Source: an uncultured Bacteroidales bacterium
Lineage (GTDB): Bacteria > Bacteroidota > Bacteroidia > Bacteroidales > Muribaculaceae
Assembly (NCBI GenBank): GCA_905210435.1
Contig: CAJLWO010000001.1
Location: 62,001 to 126,000, forward strand
Length of the DNA: 64,000 nucleotides
Reading direction: 5' to 3'
Both the position numbers and the translations under genes were made by a program. Each line of letters begins with the position of its first letter. Position 1 is the first letter of the stretch. The notes under the pieces were generated by a model. The model was given only the letters and a program-made list of their open reading frames with translations, had not been told where the DNA came from and did not search any database. This document shows, piece after piece, positions 25,344 to 34,075 of this stretch.

Positions 25344-26324
25344 ATGAACAAGATATTCACATTCAAGCCCTACCTCAAGCCCGTGGTATGGGGCGGAGAC
25401 AAGATAAAGGAGTTCAAGAACATTGACACCGACCTGGCCAACATAGGCGAAAGCTGGGAGATTTCCGGCGTGCCGGGACATGAATCGGTGGTCGACTCGG
25501 GCGAGGACCGCGGCCTCACCATCACGCAGCTTATCGACAAATACGGCGCCGACCTCGTAGGCGAAGAGGTCTACCGCCGCTTCGGCGACAGTTTCCCGCT
25601 GCTCATAAAAATCATCGATGCCCGCGACAACCTGTCAGTGCAGGTACATCCCGACGACGAGCTTGCCGGACGCCGCCACAACAGCCCCGGCAAGACCGAG
25701 ATGTGGTACGTGATCGATGCTGACGACAACGCCGACATCATATCCGGCCTCTCGAAGGAGATAACGCCCTACGAATACCGCAGCCGCGTGGCCGACAACA
25801 CCATCACCGATGTGCTTGCATGCCACAAGTCGCATCCGGGCGATGTATTCTTCCTCCCCGCCGGACGCATCCACGCAATCGGAGGGGGCAACCTCATCGC
25901 TGAGATACAGCAGACATCCGACATAACATACCGCGTGTACGACTACGACCGCCGCGGCCTCGACGGCAAGCCCCGCCAGCTCCACGTCGAAGAGGCTGTC
26001 GATGCCATCGACTACCGCGTCTACGACAACTATGTCACCGACTATGACCGCGCGGCCAAAGGGGAAGTGCCCTTGGTGAAATGCAATTATTTCGACGTGC
26101 AGAAAATCACCGTCAACGGCCAGCTCTCACTCCAGCACCTGAGCGAATCGTTCACCGCGCTGATATGCATCGACGGCCGATGCACGGTCGACGTAGACCG
26201 CGAAGCCGCATGCGACATATCGCGCGGCCACACAGTGCTCGTCGCGGCATCCGCACGCTCCGTCACACTGACAGGCAACGCCGTGCTCATAGCCGCCTCC
26301 GTCCCCCGCGACTCCGCAAAATAG
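25344..26324 (+). CDS. manA: mannose-6-phosphate isomerase, class I
   Basis: 326-residue cupin metalloenzyme interconverting mannose 6-phosphate and fructose 6-phosphate. Zinc ligands by family analogy are Gln100 and His102 in VQVHPDD, Glu119 in GKTEMWYV and His177 in AGRIHAIG. It is the short Bacillus-type form without the extra helical domain of the E. coli enzyme. Expressed with the ROK kinase and closed by a terminator. With two GH92 genes in the window, released mannose would be a natural input. Confidence 0.94.
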   Translation: MNKIFTFKPYLKPVVWGGDKIKEFKNIDTDLANIGESWEISGVPGHESVVDSGEDRGLTITQLIDKYGADLVGEEVYRRFGDSFPLLIKIIDARDNLSVQVHPDDELAGRRHNSPGKTEMWYVIDADDNADIISGLSKEITPYEYRSRVADNTITDVLACHKSHPGDVFFLPAGRIHAIGGGNLIAEIQQTSDITYRVYDYDRRGLDGKPRQLHVEEAVDAIDYRVYDNYVTDYDRAAKGEVPLVKCNYFDVQKITVNGQLSLQHLSESFTALICIDGRCTVDVDREAACDISRGHTVLVAASARSVTLTGNAVLIAASVPRDSAK

Positions 26325-26393
26325 CGGCAAAGCGGCCAAAACTCGATTTCACGCTGCCGGTCATCGCCGCTGGCGCTTTACACAAATAAAACG

Positions 26394-26445
26394 CGGCTGC
26401 CATACGAAGCGATTCTGCAATCGGCTTGTCGGCAGCCGTTTTTTT
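26394..26445 (+). terminator. terminator after manA
   Basis: Stem CGGCTGCC (26394-26401)/GGCAGCCG (26431-26438) followed by seven T. It also abuts the end of the convergent AraC gene. Confidence 0.75.
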
Positions 26446-27325
26446 AACTGCGGCTTGATATCGCCGTATCCGGCTCATGCCGCATCTTGTTGCGGTAGCG
26501 TATCGGCGACATACCGGTCAGCTTGCGGAATATGCGGCAAAGGTATGACGGGTCGTCATAATGAAGCCACTGTGCTATCTGCTTCACCGAAAGATCTGTC
26601 GTGTCAAGCAGCATTTTCACCACCTGACCGATGCGCATGTTTATCTGCTCCTTAGCGGTCGTGCCCGTGCACCGGCGCGTTATTATATTGAGATAATTGG
26701 GAGTTACATTCAGGCGGTCGGCATAATAGCCCACGTCGTGACACACGGCATAATTGCGCTCGACAAGCGCTACAAAATCATTGACAAGCGCCCATGCCCT
26801 GTTCTTCACCGGACTCGCTCCGAGCTGCCCGTAGCGCGCCTCAATCTGCCCGGCCATATTGATGATGAAATTTTCCGACTCATTGCGCATCATCTTGTCA
26901 CGTATCGCATCCGGGCAGTTGGCCGACAGCCATGCAGTCAGCGCAAACCAGTGTCCGACCGGCGCCGCGAGGTCTGAGGGCACCACGAATACAGGCGACT
27001 TGTATACGAAATCCCAGAATCGGTTGGACGTGACGAGAAAGAATATATCCTGCGCCGCCTCAAATCCTATCGACAGAAACTTCGCCTCAAAATCAGCCGA
27101 TACTCCGCGCAACACCGTCAGCATGTCAAACGACATGAAAGCCATCCGCCCCGGCCTCATCACGAACCGCCGGGAGTTGACCGACAATTGTGCCTCCCCT
27201 CTTTCGCAAAGCATTATCAGGCATCCGTCCACTGCAAGCGGATGACCCGCAACCCGGCTCATACCACCTATGGTGCCGCATTCAAACGCCGCGCCGTTCT
27301 TTATAATATCGTTATTTCCTGTCAT
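26444..27325 (-). CDS. AraC-family transcriptional regulator
   Basis: 293 residues. The N-terminal two thirds is a cupin-like effector domain without clear ligand residues. The C-terminal 100 residues hold the two helix-turn-helix units of the family (VKMLLDTTDLSVKQIAQWL and DPSYLCRIFRKLTGMSPIRYR). It converges on manA and is divergent from the MATE exporter gene, with about 200 bases between them that contain a promoter for each side, so it may control the exporter. Effector unknown. Confidence 0.9.
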   Translation of the reverse strand: MTGNNDIIKNGAAFECGTIGGMSRVAGHPLAVDGCLIMLCERGEAQLSVNSRRFVMRPGRMAFMSFDMLTVLRGVSADFEAKFLSIGFEAAQDIFFLVTSNRFWDFVYKSPVFVVPSDLAAPVGHWFALTAWLSANCPDAIRDKMMRNESENFIINMAGQIEARYGQLGASPVKNRAWALVNDFVALVERNYAVCHDVGYYADRLNVTPNYLNIITRRCTGTTAKEQINMRIGQVVKMLLDTTDLSVKQIAQWLHYDDPSYLCRIFRKLTGMSPIRYRNKMRHEPDTAISSRS

Positions 27326-27344
27326 ACCTTATCCCGTCTTTAAG

Positions 27345-27352
27345 CAAAGATA
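27345..27352 (-). promoter_or_regulatory. -7 element of the AraC gene promoter
   Basis: Minus strand TATCTTTG, an exact TAnnTTTG, 19 bases ahead of the start. Confidence 0.5.
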
Positions 27353-27441
27353 CTATAAAACAACGGCAACAATGCCTGTTTTGTTATAAAAAGTACCCAA
27401 TCTGTAATATTTTCCACCGAGCATAATATATAATATGTGAG

Positions 27442-27449
27442 TACCTTTG
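27442..27449 (+). promoter_or_regulatory. -7 element of the MATE gene promoter
   Basis: TACCTTTG, an exact TAnnTTTG. The predicted leader of about 70 bases contains AGAGTGTTGACACCCTCT (27463-27480), a near-palindrome made of two MITE-end-like words. Confidence 0.5.
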
Positions 27450-27524
27450 CAGTCTCTTATATAGAGTGTTGACACCCTCTAAGAGCTCGTCTAAATCCAA
27501 ACACTCTCTAAAACACGCAAAAAA

Positions 27525-28892
27525 ATGGAAAGAGATAAACTTGACTTTGGAAACGAGAGAATCGGGCGCCTGTTCCGCGCCATGTTCTTCCCTACGCTCA
27601 TAGGCATGCTGTTCAACTCGGTGCTCAACCTGTGCGACGGCATGTTCGTAGGACATGGGGTCGGCAGCAACGGCCTGGCGGCAATAAATATCGTGGCGCC
27701 GCTGTTTCTCATCTGCACCGGCATAGGACTGATGTTCGGCATCGGCGCATCCGTCGTAGGCAGCATCCGCCTTGCCGAGGGCAACGTCAAGGCAGCCCGG
27801 ATAATAATGACACAGGCCTACATAGCCGGAGCCGTGATTTTCGGCGTGGTAATTGCCGTATCGCTTCTTTTCACACGTCACGTGCTTTATGCTCTCGGCT
27901 GCAGCCCCGCGCTCGAAAGCCTCGCCTCCGACTACCTGCTGTGGCTTCTGCCGGGCCTGATGTTTTTCTACGTGCAGTGCGTCGGCATGATGCTCATACG
28001 TCTCGACGGCTCCCCGAAATTCGCAATGAGCATACAGATTGCCGCCGCCGTGCTCAATATATTTCTCGACTGGCTGATGGTGTTCCCGCTCGGCATGGGC
28101 ATAAAAGGAGCGTCGATAGCGACCTCGATTTCATGCATCGTCGGCGGACTGATGGTACTCGGATATTTCCTTTTCTTCTCCGACAAACTGAAATTCTACC
28201 GTCTGAAACTGTCGGTCAAATCGTTACGCCTGTCGCTCCGCAACACCGGATACATGGTCAAGATCGGACTCGCCACATTCATCGCCGAACTCTCGATAGG
28301 CATAATGATGGTGACAGGCAACTACGTGTTTCTCGACACACTCGGCGAAGCGGGAGTGGCCGCATTCAGCATCGGCTGCTACCTGTTCCCGCTCATATTC
28401 TCGATAAGCAACGCCGTGGCTCAGGCATCGCAGCCTATCATAAGCTTCAACTACGGAGCCGGGCAGTTTGAGCGCGTCACCCGTACGTTGCGGATAGCCG
28501 CAGTGACAGCCTGCATCTGCGGAGCCATAATCTCAACCGGCATGTGGTCGGGAGCATCGCTGCTGACTCAGGTATTCCTCAGCCCGTCCGAACCGGCCTA
28601 CGCCATAGCCGTGGAAGGGCTCCCCGTGCTCGGCATCTGCGCCCTCTTTTTCGCGCTCAACATCACATTCATCGGCTACTACCAGAGCCGCGAACAGTCA
28701 GCCCGCTCCATCATCTACATGCTGTTGCGCGGAGTGATATTCGTAGTCCCCGGCTTCTTCCTCCTCCCCCGCATATTCGGCGAAACCGGCCTATGGCTCG
28801 CCATCCCCGTATCCGAATTCCTCACCCTCCTCGTAATAACCGCCGCCTGCCTCACCGTCCGCACCCGCCATCAAATTCCCGCCGAGCACTAA
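27525..28892 (+). CDS. MATE-family efflux transporter
   Basis: 455-residue inner-membrane antiporter with twelve predicted helices in two MatE repeats (about 15-175 and 240-400). Features include FFPTLIGMLFNSVLNLCDG in helix 1, GLAAINIVAPLF, and QASQPIISFNYGAGQ in the second half. Members exchange cationic drugs or metabolites for sodium or protons. It is divergent from the AraC regulator. After its stop, about 60 bases remain before the IS21 element; these contain a 14-base direct repeat TAACACAAAGTATT. Confidence 0.9.
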   Translation: MERDKLDFGNERIGRLFRAMFFPTLIGMLFNSVLNLCDGMFVGHGVGSNGLAAINIVAPLFLICTGIGLMFGIGASVVGSIRLAEGNVKAARIIMTQAYIAGAVIFGVVIAVSLLFTRHVLYALGCSPALESLASDYLLWLLPGLMFFYVQCVGMMLIRLDGSPKFAMSIQIAAAVLNIFLDWLMVFPLGMGIKGASIATSISCIVGGLMVLGYFLFFSDKLKFYRLKLSVKSLRLSLRNTGYMVKIGLATFIAELSIGIMMVTGNYVFLDTLGEAGVAAFSIGCYLFPLIFSISNAVAQASQPIISFNYGAGQFERVTRTLRIAAVTACICGAIISTGMWSGASLLTQVFLSPSEPAYAIAVEGLPVLGICALFFALNITFIGYYQSREQSARSIIYMLLRGVIFVVPGFFLLPRIFGETGLWLAIPVSEFLTLLVITAACLTVRTRHQIPAEH

Positions 28893-29075
28893 TGATGACA
28901 TATTAACACAAAGTATTTTAACACAAAGTATTCGAGCACATTACTTGTTAACTGGAAAAGGCGCGTGCGTTTGACCCCTTCGGGCACGCGGGATTTGACC
29001 CCTCGGGCAAAATAAGAATGACCCCTTAAAAGTCCTGGCGGCGGGGGTCAATGTTATTTTACCTCATTTGGTTTG

Positions 29076-29855
29076 TCAGGCTTTTCTAGCCTTCAGTTTG
29101 CGCATGCTTTCTCCGGACAGCTCGATTGTGTGCGCCGAGTGTACTATACGGTCGAGGATGGCATCGGCCACAGTCGGGTCACCGACCATGTCGTACCAGC
29201 TTGAGGAAGGGTACTGGGAGGTGATGATGATCGATTTGCGCTCGTTGCGGTCTTCGATTATGTCGAGCAGGATCGGACGCTCCTTCGCGTCAAGGGGCAC
29301 CAGAAAAAGATCGTCGAGGATGAGCAGCTGACATCGTTCGATTTTCTTGAGCTCGGGCTCAAGATTGTTCTTGACTTTTGCGACCTTTAGCTGTCCGAGC
29401 AGTTTGGAGGCGTTGGCATACAGGGTGCGTATGCCACGTTTGCAAGCCTCATGTCCCAGTGCGCAGGCCAGGAAGCTTTTACCTGTGCCTGATGATCCGG
29501 TGATGAAGAGATTCTGACCGTTTCGGACGAAGTCGAGTGTCGCCAGGCGCTCCATCTGGTTGCGGTCGAGCCCCCGGTTTGTGGCGTAGTCGATTTCCTC
29601 GAGATATGCCTTGTAGCGGAACGCCGCGTTTTTTGTCAGGCGCATTACGGCGGCTTGTGCGCGCCAGTCCCATTCGCGGTGCAGGAGCATCGACAAGAAG
29701 GAATCCGGAGTCATTGACTGTGCGGTTGTTCCGGCAAGGCTTTCGCGGAAGGCCTCTGCCATTCCGTGCATCTTCATGCGGTTCATCAGGTCCAGCGATG
29801 TTGTGTTCTGGTCCGGTTGCTGGGTGGCCGGTGCGGTTTTATCTGTTGTTTCCAT
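29076..29855 (-). CDS. istB: IS21-family helper ATPase IstB
   Basis: 259-residue AAA+ ATPase related to DnaC that assists the IstA transposase in target capture. The Walker A is GSSGTGKS and the Walker B LLILDDLF; SQYPSSSWYDMVGDP and ADAILDRIVH are typical of the C-terminal part. ATG 29855 is chosen, giving a 17-base overlap with istA, the normal coupled arrangement; a longer frame to 30029 would lie inside istA and begins with unrelated sequence. Confidence 0.94.
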   Translation of the reverse strand: METTDKTAPATQQPDQNTTSLDLMNRMKMHGMAEAFRESLAGTTAQSMTPDSFLSMLLHREWDWRAQAAVMRLTKNAAFRYKAYLEEIDYATNRGLDRNQMERLATLDFVRNGQNLFITGSSGTGKSFLACALGHEACKRGIRTLYANASKLLGQLKVAKVKNNLEPELKKIERCQLLILDDLFLVPLDAKERPILLDIIEDRNERKSIIITSQYPSSSWYDMVGDPTVADAILDRIVHSAHTIELSGESMRKLKARKA

Positions 29856-31437
29856 TACTGTTGGTGTTGTTGGGTTCGTTTTTGCGGCTGTAGTATTCGC
29901 GGCCGCGGATGTTCTTGTGTACCGGAGCAGGGACTGCAGCCGTCGGGCCACAGGCAGTTCCGTCCTCATCCGGCAGGAAGTCAGCGTCTTCGCCCTGTTC
30001 GAGGATTTTCCTGACGGTCTGATAGCCATATGCCGCCTTCATCGACGCGCAGGCGCACGCCGCCACGAGTCGGTCTGTGCCATACTTCTTTTCAAGCGAC
30101 AGTATGCCGCGGCAGCTGCTGAAGGATTTCGGCGGATACTGCATCATGGCATCCACTTCGTGGAGGTAGTCAAGAACGATGTTGTCCATTTCAGCGGCTC
30201 GCTTGAAGAGTTCCTCCAGATCCTTGTCATACGGGCCGTAATGGCCGGGCAGGTTGTGTTCCTTCTTCCATGAGTATGTGTAGGGTATGTCGCAGCGGTC
30301 GTGTGTGGCCACGAGATTGAGGCCGCAGTAGATCTCAACCGTGTCCGCGTCATAAAGGATGACCACACGTTTGCCGACATGCTCGCGCGGCACGCTGTAA
30401 TGGTGCTTGAACAGGGAGACATAACAGTTCTTGCCCACTGTCATCAGCTTTCGTTCCTTGATGACAAACGGTTTCTCGGGAAGGGGACGCAGGAAGTCCT
30501 TTTCGCCCTGCAGGAACATGTCTTTACGCGACATATTCCTTCCTGCCATCAGCCTTTCGTTGAAATCGTGCAGCGATATGTGAATCGCCGTGTTCAGTTC
30601 GTCCAGCGACGGGAAGACAATCCCCTCTATGTCAAGATACACTGACTGGTACAGCAGCTTGACGGCGTTCTCGACAAGGGCCTTGTCTTTGGGATGGCGG
30701 ACCCGCGCGGGATATACGGCGCATCCGTAATGTTCGGCGAAGGCCGCGAACTCCTCGTTGATCACAGGCTCGTTCCGGTCGCTGGTCTTTACCGCCGCCT
30801 TCAGGTTGTCGGGCACGATGGCGGCCGTCACGCCTCCGAAGTACTCAAATGCATTCTGACAGGCCTTGATCAGGTCTTCCTTCCGTTGCGACCATACCGC
30901 CTCGCAGTACGTGTAGTGGCTGAACGGAAGGATGGCGACGAACACTTCCGCTTTCTTGACCTCTCCCGTCATTCCGTCCACCACTTCCAGCTTGTCTCCT
31001 GCGAAGTCGACATACATCTGGTCGGCGGCATAGTGCTCGACGTGCCCCACAACCGTGGTGTGGAACCTGTACTGCCGGACGGAGCGTTTGAACACGGACT
31101 CCTGAAAGCCGTCGGGATGCTCGCTTCTGTACTCGTTGAAAAGCTTGCGGACTGTCATGCCCTTGCGGGAAAGCCGGGCGACATAGCCCGGTATCAGTGC
31201 GTCAAGTTCCAGTTGACGCTGCGACGGCTCGCGGTGACGGAACTCCGTGCATCCGAACATCTCACGGAGATGCTCTTCCGAGAGTTCAAGCAGCTGTTCG
31301 GTAGTCTTGCCGCTTGAAATGAACAGCCGGACATACTTGCGTACGGTGTTGCGGGAAAGGTGAAACGTGTTGGCCGTCTCTTTTATTCCCATTCCGACTG
31401 CGTAACATCGAAGGATGTTTTTTAATTTTGCAATCAT
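29839..31437 (-). CDS. istA: IS21-family transposase IstA
   Basis: About 532 residues. An N-terminal helix-turn-helix (ETANTFHLSRNTVRKYVR) binds the terminal repeats. The DDE integrase core follows with Asp in QMYVDFAGDK, Asp in IVPDNLKAAV and Glu in KDKALVENAVKLLY. The C-terminal region has the beta-barrel typical of IS21/Mu-type transposases. The ATG at 31437 (MIAKLKNIL) fits the family start better than the upstream ATG at 31479. Intact, so the element may still be mobile. Confidence 0.94.
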   Translation of the reverse strand: MIAKLKNILRCYAVGMGIKETANTFHLSRNTVRKYVRLFISSGKTTEQLLELSEEHLREMFGCTEFRHREPSQRQLELDALIPGYVARLSRKGMTVRKLFNEYRSEHPDGFQESVFKRSVRQYRFHTTVVGHVEHYAADQMYVDFAGDKLEVVDGMTGEVKKAEVFVAILPFSHYTYCEAVWSQRKEDLIKACQNAFEYFGGVTAAIVPDNLKAAVKTSDRNEPVINEEFAAFAEHYGCAVYPARVRHPKDKALVENAVKLLYQSVYLDIEGIVFPSLDELNTAIHISLHDFNERLMAGRNMSRKDMFLQGEKDFLRPLPEKPFVIKERKLMTVGKNCYVSLFKHHYSVPREHVGKRVVILYDADTVEIYCGLNLVATHDRCDIPYTYSWKKEHNLPGHYGPYDKDLEELFKRAAEMDNIVLDYLHEVDAMMQYPPKSFSSCRGILSLEKKYGTDRLVAACACASMKAAYGYQTVRKILEQGEDADFLPDEDGTACGPTAAVPAPVHKNIRGREYYSRKNEPNNTNSNGNNR

Positions 31438-31547
31438 ATTCTGTAGTTTTTGAGATTGATCCCCGCCGTGCCAGGACAAGGAGTCTCAAAGCTACAAAAA
31501 ATTCCCCTGCCGATGCTTCGACAGGGGTCATTTTTATGGCGCCCGCA

Positions 31548-31621
31548 AGGGTCATTCTTATTTCGCCCAAAGGGGTCAAATCCCGCGTGCCCGAAGGGGT
31601 CAAACGCACGCGCCTTTTCCA
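31548..31621. repeat. right terminal inverted repeat of the IS21 element
   Basis: Mirrors 28953-29025. The first 51 positions are identical, and the remainder differs at a few positions and one gap. AGGGGTCA-type words at about 31514, 31547, 31572 and 31595 are spaced like transposase-binding repeats. Confidence 0.85.
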
Positions 31622-31683
31622 CTATCTTTACTTCTGTAAGTAAGATATACCAGACAATTTGTTTTTCTGTCATTTTCTTGTTC

Positions 31684-32196
31684 TTATCTAATTGTTAGGC
31701 TCATTGTTGTTATACATTGTTTAATTATAGATAAATCGTGAATATCCTTCTCTCTTAAATCGTAGCCCGAATGGAATACTTGTTGCCCTTTTGCAGAAAT
31801 GCAAGGGATGCTTCTGCCTTCAAAGACTGCTGTTCCAAAATAGTCCGGTTGAAATTCATACCAGCCTCCATCCAAGTCGGCTTGTTTGGAAGTGCCGTCC
31901 GCATTCAAGACAAAAGGATGGATATCAATATAGCCTAATTCTTTGCTATACAGTTCCATACGGGTGGGCAACCAATTTGTTTCAATTTGATATCCTCTCT
32001 CCTGCAAAAGATCAAGGAGTTGGTCTGTATAATTGGCATCAAAATCAATGTCAATATCTCTATGCAAGCGGGTTTGCTGTCCGTACAAGACATCCACTCC
32101 CCAGCCTCCATCCAACCAAAACTGCATGTCCAGGCTTTCCAACAAGTCCAAAACTTGAAATAACTCTGTAATCGTAGTGTGTTCTTTCTTTGTCAT
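31684..32196 (-). CDS. lnu(AN2): lincosamide nucleotidyltransferase, Lnu(AN2)-like
   Basis: 170-residue enzyme that inactivates lincomycin and clindamycin by adenylylation. The nucleotidyltransferase core is LDGGWGVDVLYG and HRDIDIDFD (Asp47, Asp49 and Asp51 region), and YIDIHPFVLNADG, IPCISAKGQ and FHSGYDLREKD match the LnuA group along the whole chain. It follows mef(En2) with 24 bases between, apparently as one unit. AT-rich and unlike neighbouring chromosomal genes in base use. The exact allele would need a database comparison. Confidence 0.88.
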   Translation of the reverse strand: MTKKEHTTITELFQVLDLLESLDMQFWLDGGWGVDVLYGQQTRLHRDIDIDFDANYTDQLLDLLQERGYQIETNWLPTRMELYSKELGYIDIHPFVLNADGTSKQADLDGGWYEFQPDYFGTAVFEGRSIPCISAKGQQVFHSGYDLREKDIHDLSIIKQCITTMSLTIR

Positions 32197-32220
32197 ATAA
32201 TAATTCTTTAATAAATAATA

Positions 32221-33426
32221 CTATGCGTAATTATCCAACTGCTTGATTGAAGAAATAAAATTTGCACCCACTCCAATCAGAAAGATAACCCATCCGCTGA
32301 TCATAAAGACGGATGTGATACCCCATGCTTCCACCCAATATCCTGAAGCTACGATACCCAGCATTGATGGAAAGGTACTCAAACTAAAGATGAGAGAAAA
32401 AGTCCGTCCAAGCATGTCCGAAGCCAAGTTCTGCTGAATAATAGCGATGAAAAGCGCATGGTAAATGGAATAGGCTATGCCTCCTGTAAATGTTAGGCAA
32501 ACAAAACCTATAAATGCGCTTGATGGTAAATAACTGGCGCTAATCAGATACAATCCCAATATCACATAAGCCGTATGCATCACTAATGTTTGCTTGCTTT
32601 TCAAAGCCTTACAGGCAAGTACTAAACCGCCCAACAATGCCCCTGAGCCCCAACCCATTTCCACAACTCCCATTTGCAAAATGTTTCCGTTGAAATGCAG
32701 AAGCGTCATAAAAGGAAATAACGTAAAAACAGGCATAAGGACAAAAGTCACCAGCGTAAAGCATACGAATAAAGGCAAAATGCCCATTGTACGCCGCAAG
32801 GTATGCCAACATTCCGTCAGTTCTTTTTTGAAATCTGGAAGAACTTTCGTTTTTTGAAGAGAAGGAATCTGGACACAAAGTAAGGTCAGACAAGCAGCAA
32901 CAGCTCCGATCACATCTATGAGCAGAATATACTGTATGGGAAGCCAAACAACGAGGCTTGCCCCTACAACGGGAGCTATCACCTCACTGAAGGATTGAAT
33001 GGAATGGTACAAACCTGATACCCTGACAAGATGGTGCTTGGGAACCAGTAGAGGGATGCTTGCCTGTAAAGCAGGTGCATGAAACGTACTGCCTATTGAA
33101 CGACAAGCAGTCAATAGATAAAAAAAAGAAAGGTCTTTATAACCCTTGGTTATCACAATAAAAAGACATAGGGTACAGAACGCGATGAACAAGTCCGAAT
33201 AAAACATCGTTTTCTTTCGATTCCATCTGTCAACATAGACCCCGGCAAACAAGCCTAATACAAATTGTGGTAAAAATCCAGCTAAAATAGCCAGAGATAA
33301 AGCTGTCGGGGATTTAAATTCGTTGCTAATCCAAAAAATAATGGAGAAGCCAACAATCGTACTTGTTAAAATAGATATGAGTTGGCCTATTCCTATCACG
33401 GCCAAAGTTGATTTCCAATGATTCAT
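32221..33426 (-). CDS. mef(En2): macrolide efflux MFS transporter, Mef(En2)-like
   Basis: 401-residue twelve-helix exporter of the Mef family. MNHWKSTLAVIGIGQLISIL, FWISNEFKSPTALSLAILAG, the GVYVDRWNRKK loop between helices 2 and 3 and ACRSIGSTFHAPALQASIP are typical of Mef/MFS_3 proteins. The length equals that remembered for Mef(En2) of Bacteroides. It precedes lnu(AN2) in the same direction. The base composition is AT-rich, in keeping with transfer. The degree of macrolide resistance conferred cannot be judged from sequence. Confidence 0.85.
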   Translation of the reverse strand: MNHWKSTLAVIGIGQLISILTSTIVGFSIIFWISNEFKSPTALSLAILAGFLPQFVLGLFAGVYVDRWNRKKTMFYSDLFIAFCTLCLFIVITKGYKDLSFFYLLTACRSIGSTFHAPALQASIPLLVPKHHLVRVSGLYHSIQSFSEVIAPVVGASLVVWLPIQYILLIDVIGAVAACLTLLCVQIPSLQKTKVLPDFKKELTECWHTLRRTMGILPLFVCFTLVTFVLMPVFTLFPFMTLLHFNGNILQMGVVEMGWGSGALLGGLVLACKALKSKQTLVMHTAYVILGLYLISASYLPSSAFIGFVCLTFTGGIAYSIYHALFIAIIQQNLASDMLGRTFSLIFSLSTFPSMLGIVASGYWVEAWGITSVFMISGWVIFLIGVGANFISSIKQLDNYA

Positions 33427-33678
33427 TGTGCTAATATTTCATGCGTTTATAGATAAGTACTTTCGTACATTAAGCAAAACGAAATTCTATCCACACAAAA
33501 AACTTGTATTATAATCCACTCCTGACGTTGGAATACAATAACAAATACTTTCAGGACGATGTAAAGTCCTGAAAAATCAAACTGAATGGATAGATAAATA
33601 TTAGTCTTTTCTCATCGGATTCTTTTAATATCGCTACTCTTTTATTATGTAGTGGTTGTATTATCTTAAATAAAACAA

Positions 33679-33720
33679 AAACACCCGACTTTACATTCTT
33701 GGGTGCAAAACTGGGTGTTT
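33679..33720 (-). terminator. terminator downstream of tRNA-Ser
   Basis: Arms AAACACCC (33679-33686) and GGGTGTTT (33713-33720); on the minus strand the stem is followed by a U-rich stretch. It may belong to the host or may have been brought by the inserted element. Confidence 0.6.
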
Positions 33721-33753
33721 GTTTTGCAATTTGCTGATTTTCAGCGTTTGTTG

Positions 33754-33838
33754 CGGAGAGAGAGGGATTCGAACCCCCGGAGGTGTGACCCTCAACGGTT
33801 TTCAAGACCGCCGCAATCGACCACTCTGCCATCTCTCC
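33754..33838 (-). tRNA. tRNA-Ser: tRNA-Ser (TGA)
   Basis: 85-base class II tRNA on the minus strand. The acceptor is GGAGAGA/TCTCTCC with discriminator G, the anticodon loop CTTGAAA (anticodon TGA, complement at 33802-33804), the variable arm is long, and the T arm is GGTTCGAATCC. CCA is not encoded (GCAA follows). Its 3' end borders the resistance remnant, matching the integration site type of NBU2. Confidence 0.95.
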
Positions 33839-33942
33839 ATTGACTATTTCCGGTGTCGCTACGAGCTATTATACATCTAATCCCCAAGCGACTGCAATGT
33901 TTCTCATCTTCGACCACTGTCGACCATTCTCCATTGCGAGTG

Positions 33943-33974
33943 CAAAGTTATGTCTTTTTTTTTAATTGTCCAAA
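33943..33974 (-). promoter_or_regulatory. promoter of tRNA-Ser
   Basis: Minus strand TTTG (33974-33971), 20-base spacer, TAACTTTG (33950-33943), identical in -7 box and spacing to the tRNA-Pro promoter. The tRNA begins 105 bases downstream. Confidence 0.7.
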
Positions 33975-33981
33975 TTTTCAA

Positions 33982-34013
33982 TTGCATTTTTTTGACGATT
34001 TTTCGTATATTTG
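33982..34013 (+). promoter_or_regulatory. promoter of the GH2 gene
   Basis: TTG (33982-33984), 21-base spacer, TATATTTG (34006-34013). The leader contains a tandem duplication of TTACATCATTACA (about 34020-34047). Confidence 0.65.
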
Positions 34014-34075
34014 CACATTATTACATCATTACAATTACATCATTACACCCAAACATCCAAAACACCAAATCTAAC

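Larger units (their letters stand above)
28953..31621 (-). mobile_element. IS21-family insertion sequence (istA-istB)
   Basis: About 2.67 kb with istA and istB and near-perfect terminal inverted repeats of about 73 bp (28953-29025 and 31548-31621) that begin TGGAAAAGGCGCG. Within each end the word GGGGTCA or TGACCCC recurs three to four times at about 20-base steps, as expected for the multiple transposase-binding repeats of IS21. Both genes look intact. No 4-8 bp target duplication is visible: the left flank ends GTTAAC and the right flank begins CTATCT. Confidence 0.9.
31622..33753 (-). mobile_element. AT-rich remnant of an NBU2-like mobilizable transposon
   Basis: Segment bounded on the left by the IS21 end and on the right by the 3' end of tRNA-Ser, visibly richer in A and T than all surrounding genes. 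It holds lnu(AN2) and mef(En2), the two resistance genes known from Bacteroides NBU2, which inserts at tRNA-Ser genes. No integrase, mobilization or replication gene is present, and no second copy of the tRNA end was seen to the left. The 33427-33678 stretch has no gene, only a 9-bp hairpin (33549-33574). Confidence 0.7.

Noticed and set aside
29776..30645. Long plus-strand frames opposite istA and istB
   Set aside because: Shadow frames of the transposase genes, with no domain and no promoter.
31286..31673. Short frames inside the right end of the IS21 element
   Set aside because: They translate the repeated transposase-binding words and show no protein-like composition.
33549..33574. 9-bp hairpin upstream of mef(En2) considered as a macrolide-responsive attenuator
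   Set aside because: No leader peptide frame or alternative pairing was found; left as an unexplained hairpin.
33950..34075. 42-residue N-terminal extension of the GH2 enzyme
   Set aside because: It spans the promoter and leader repeats; ATG 34076 starts a normal signal peptide.
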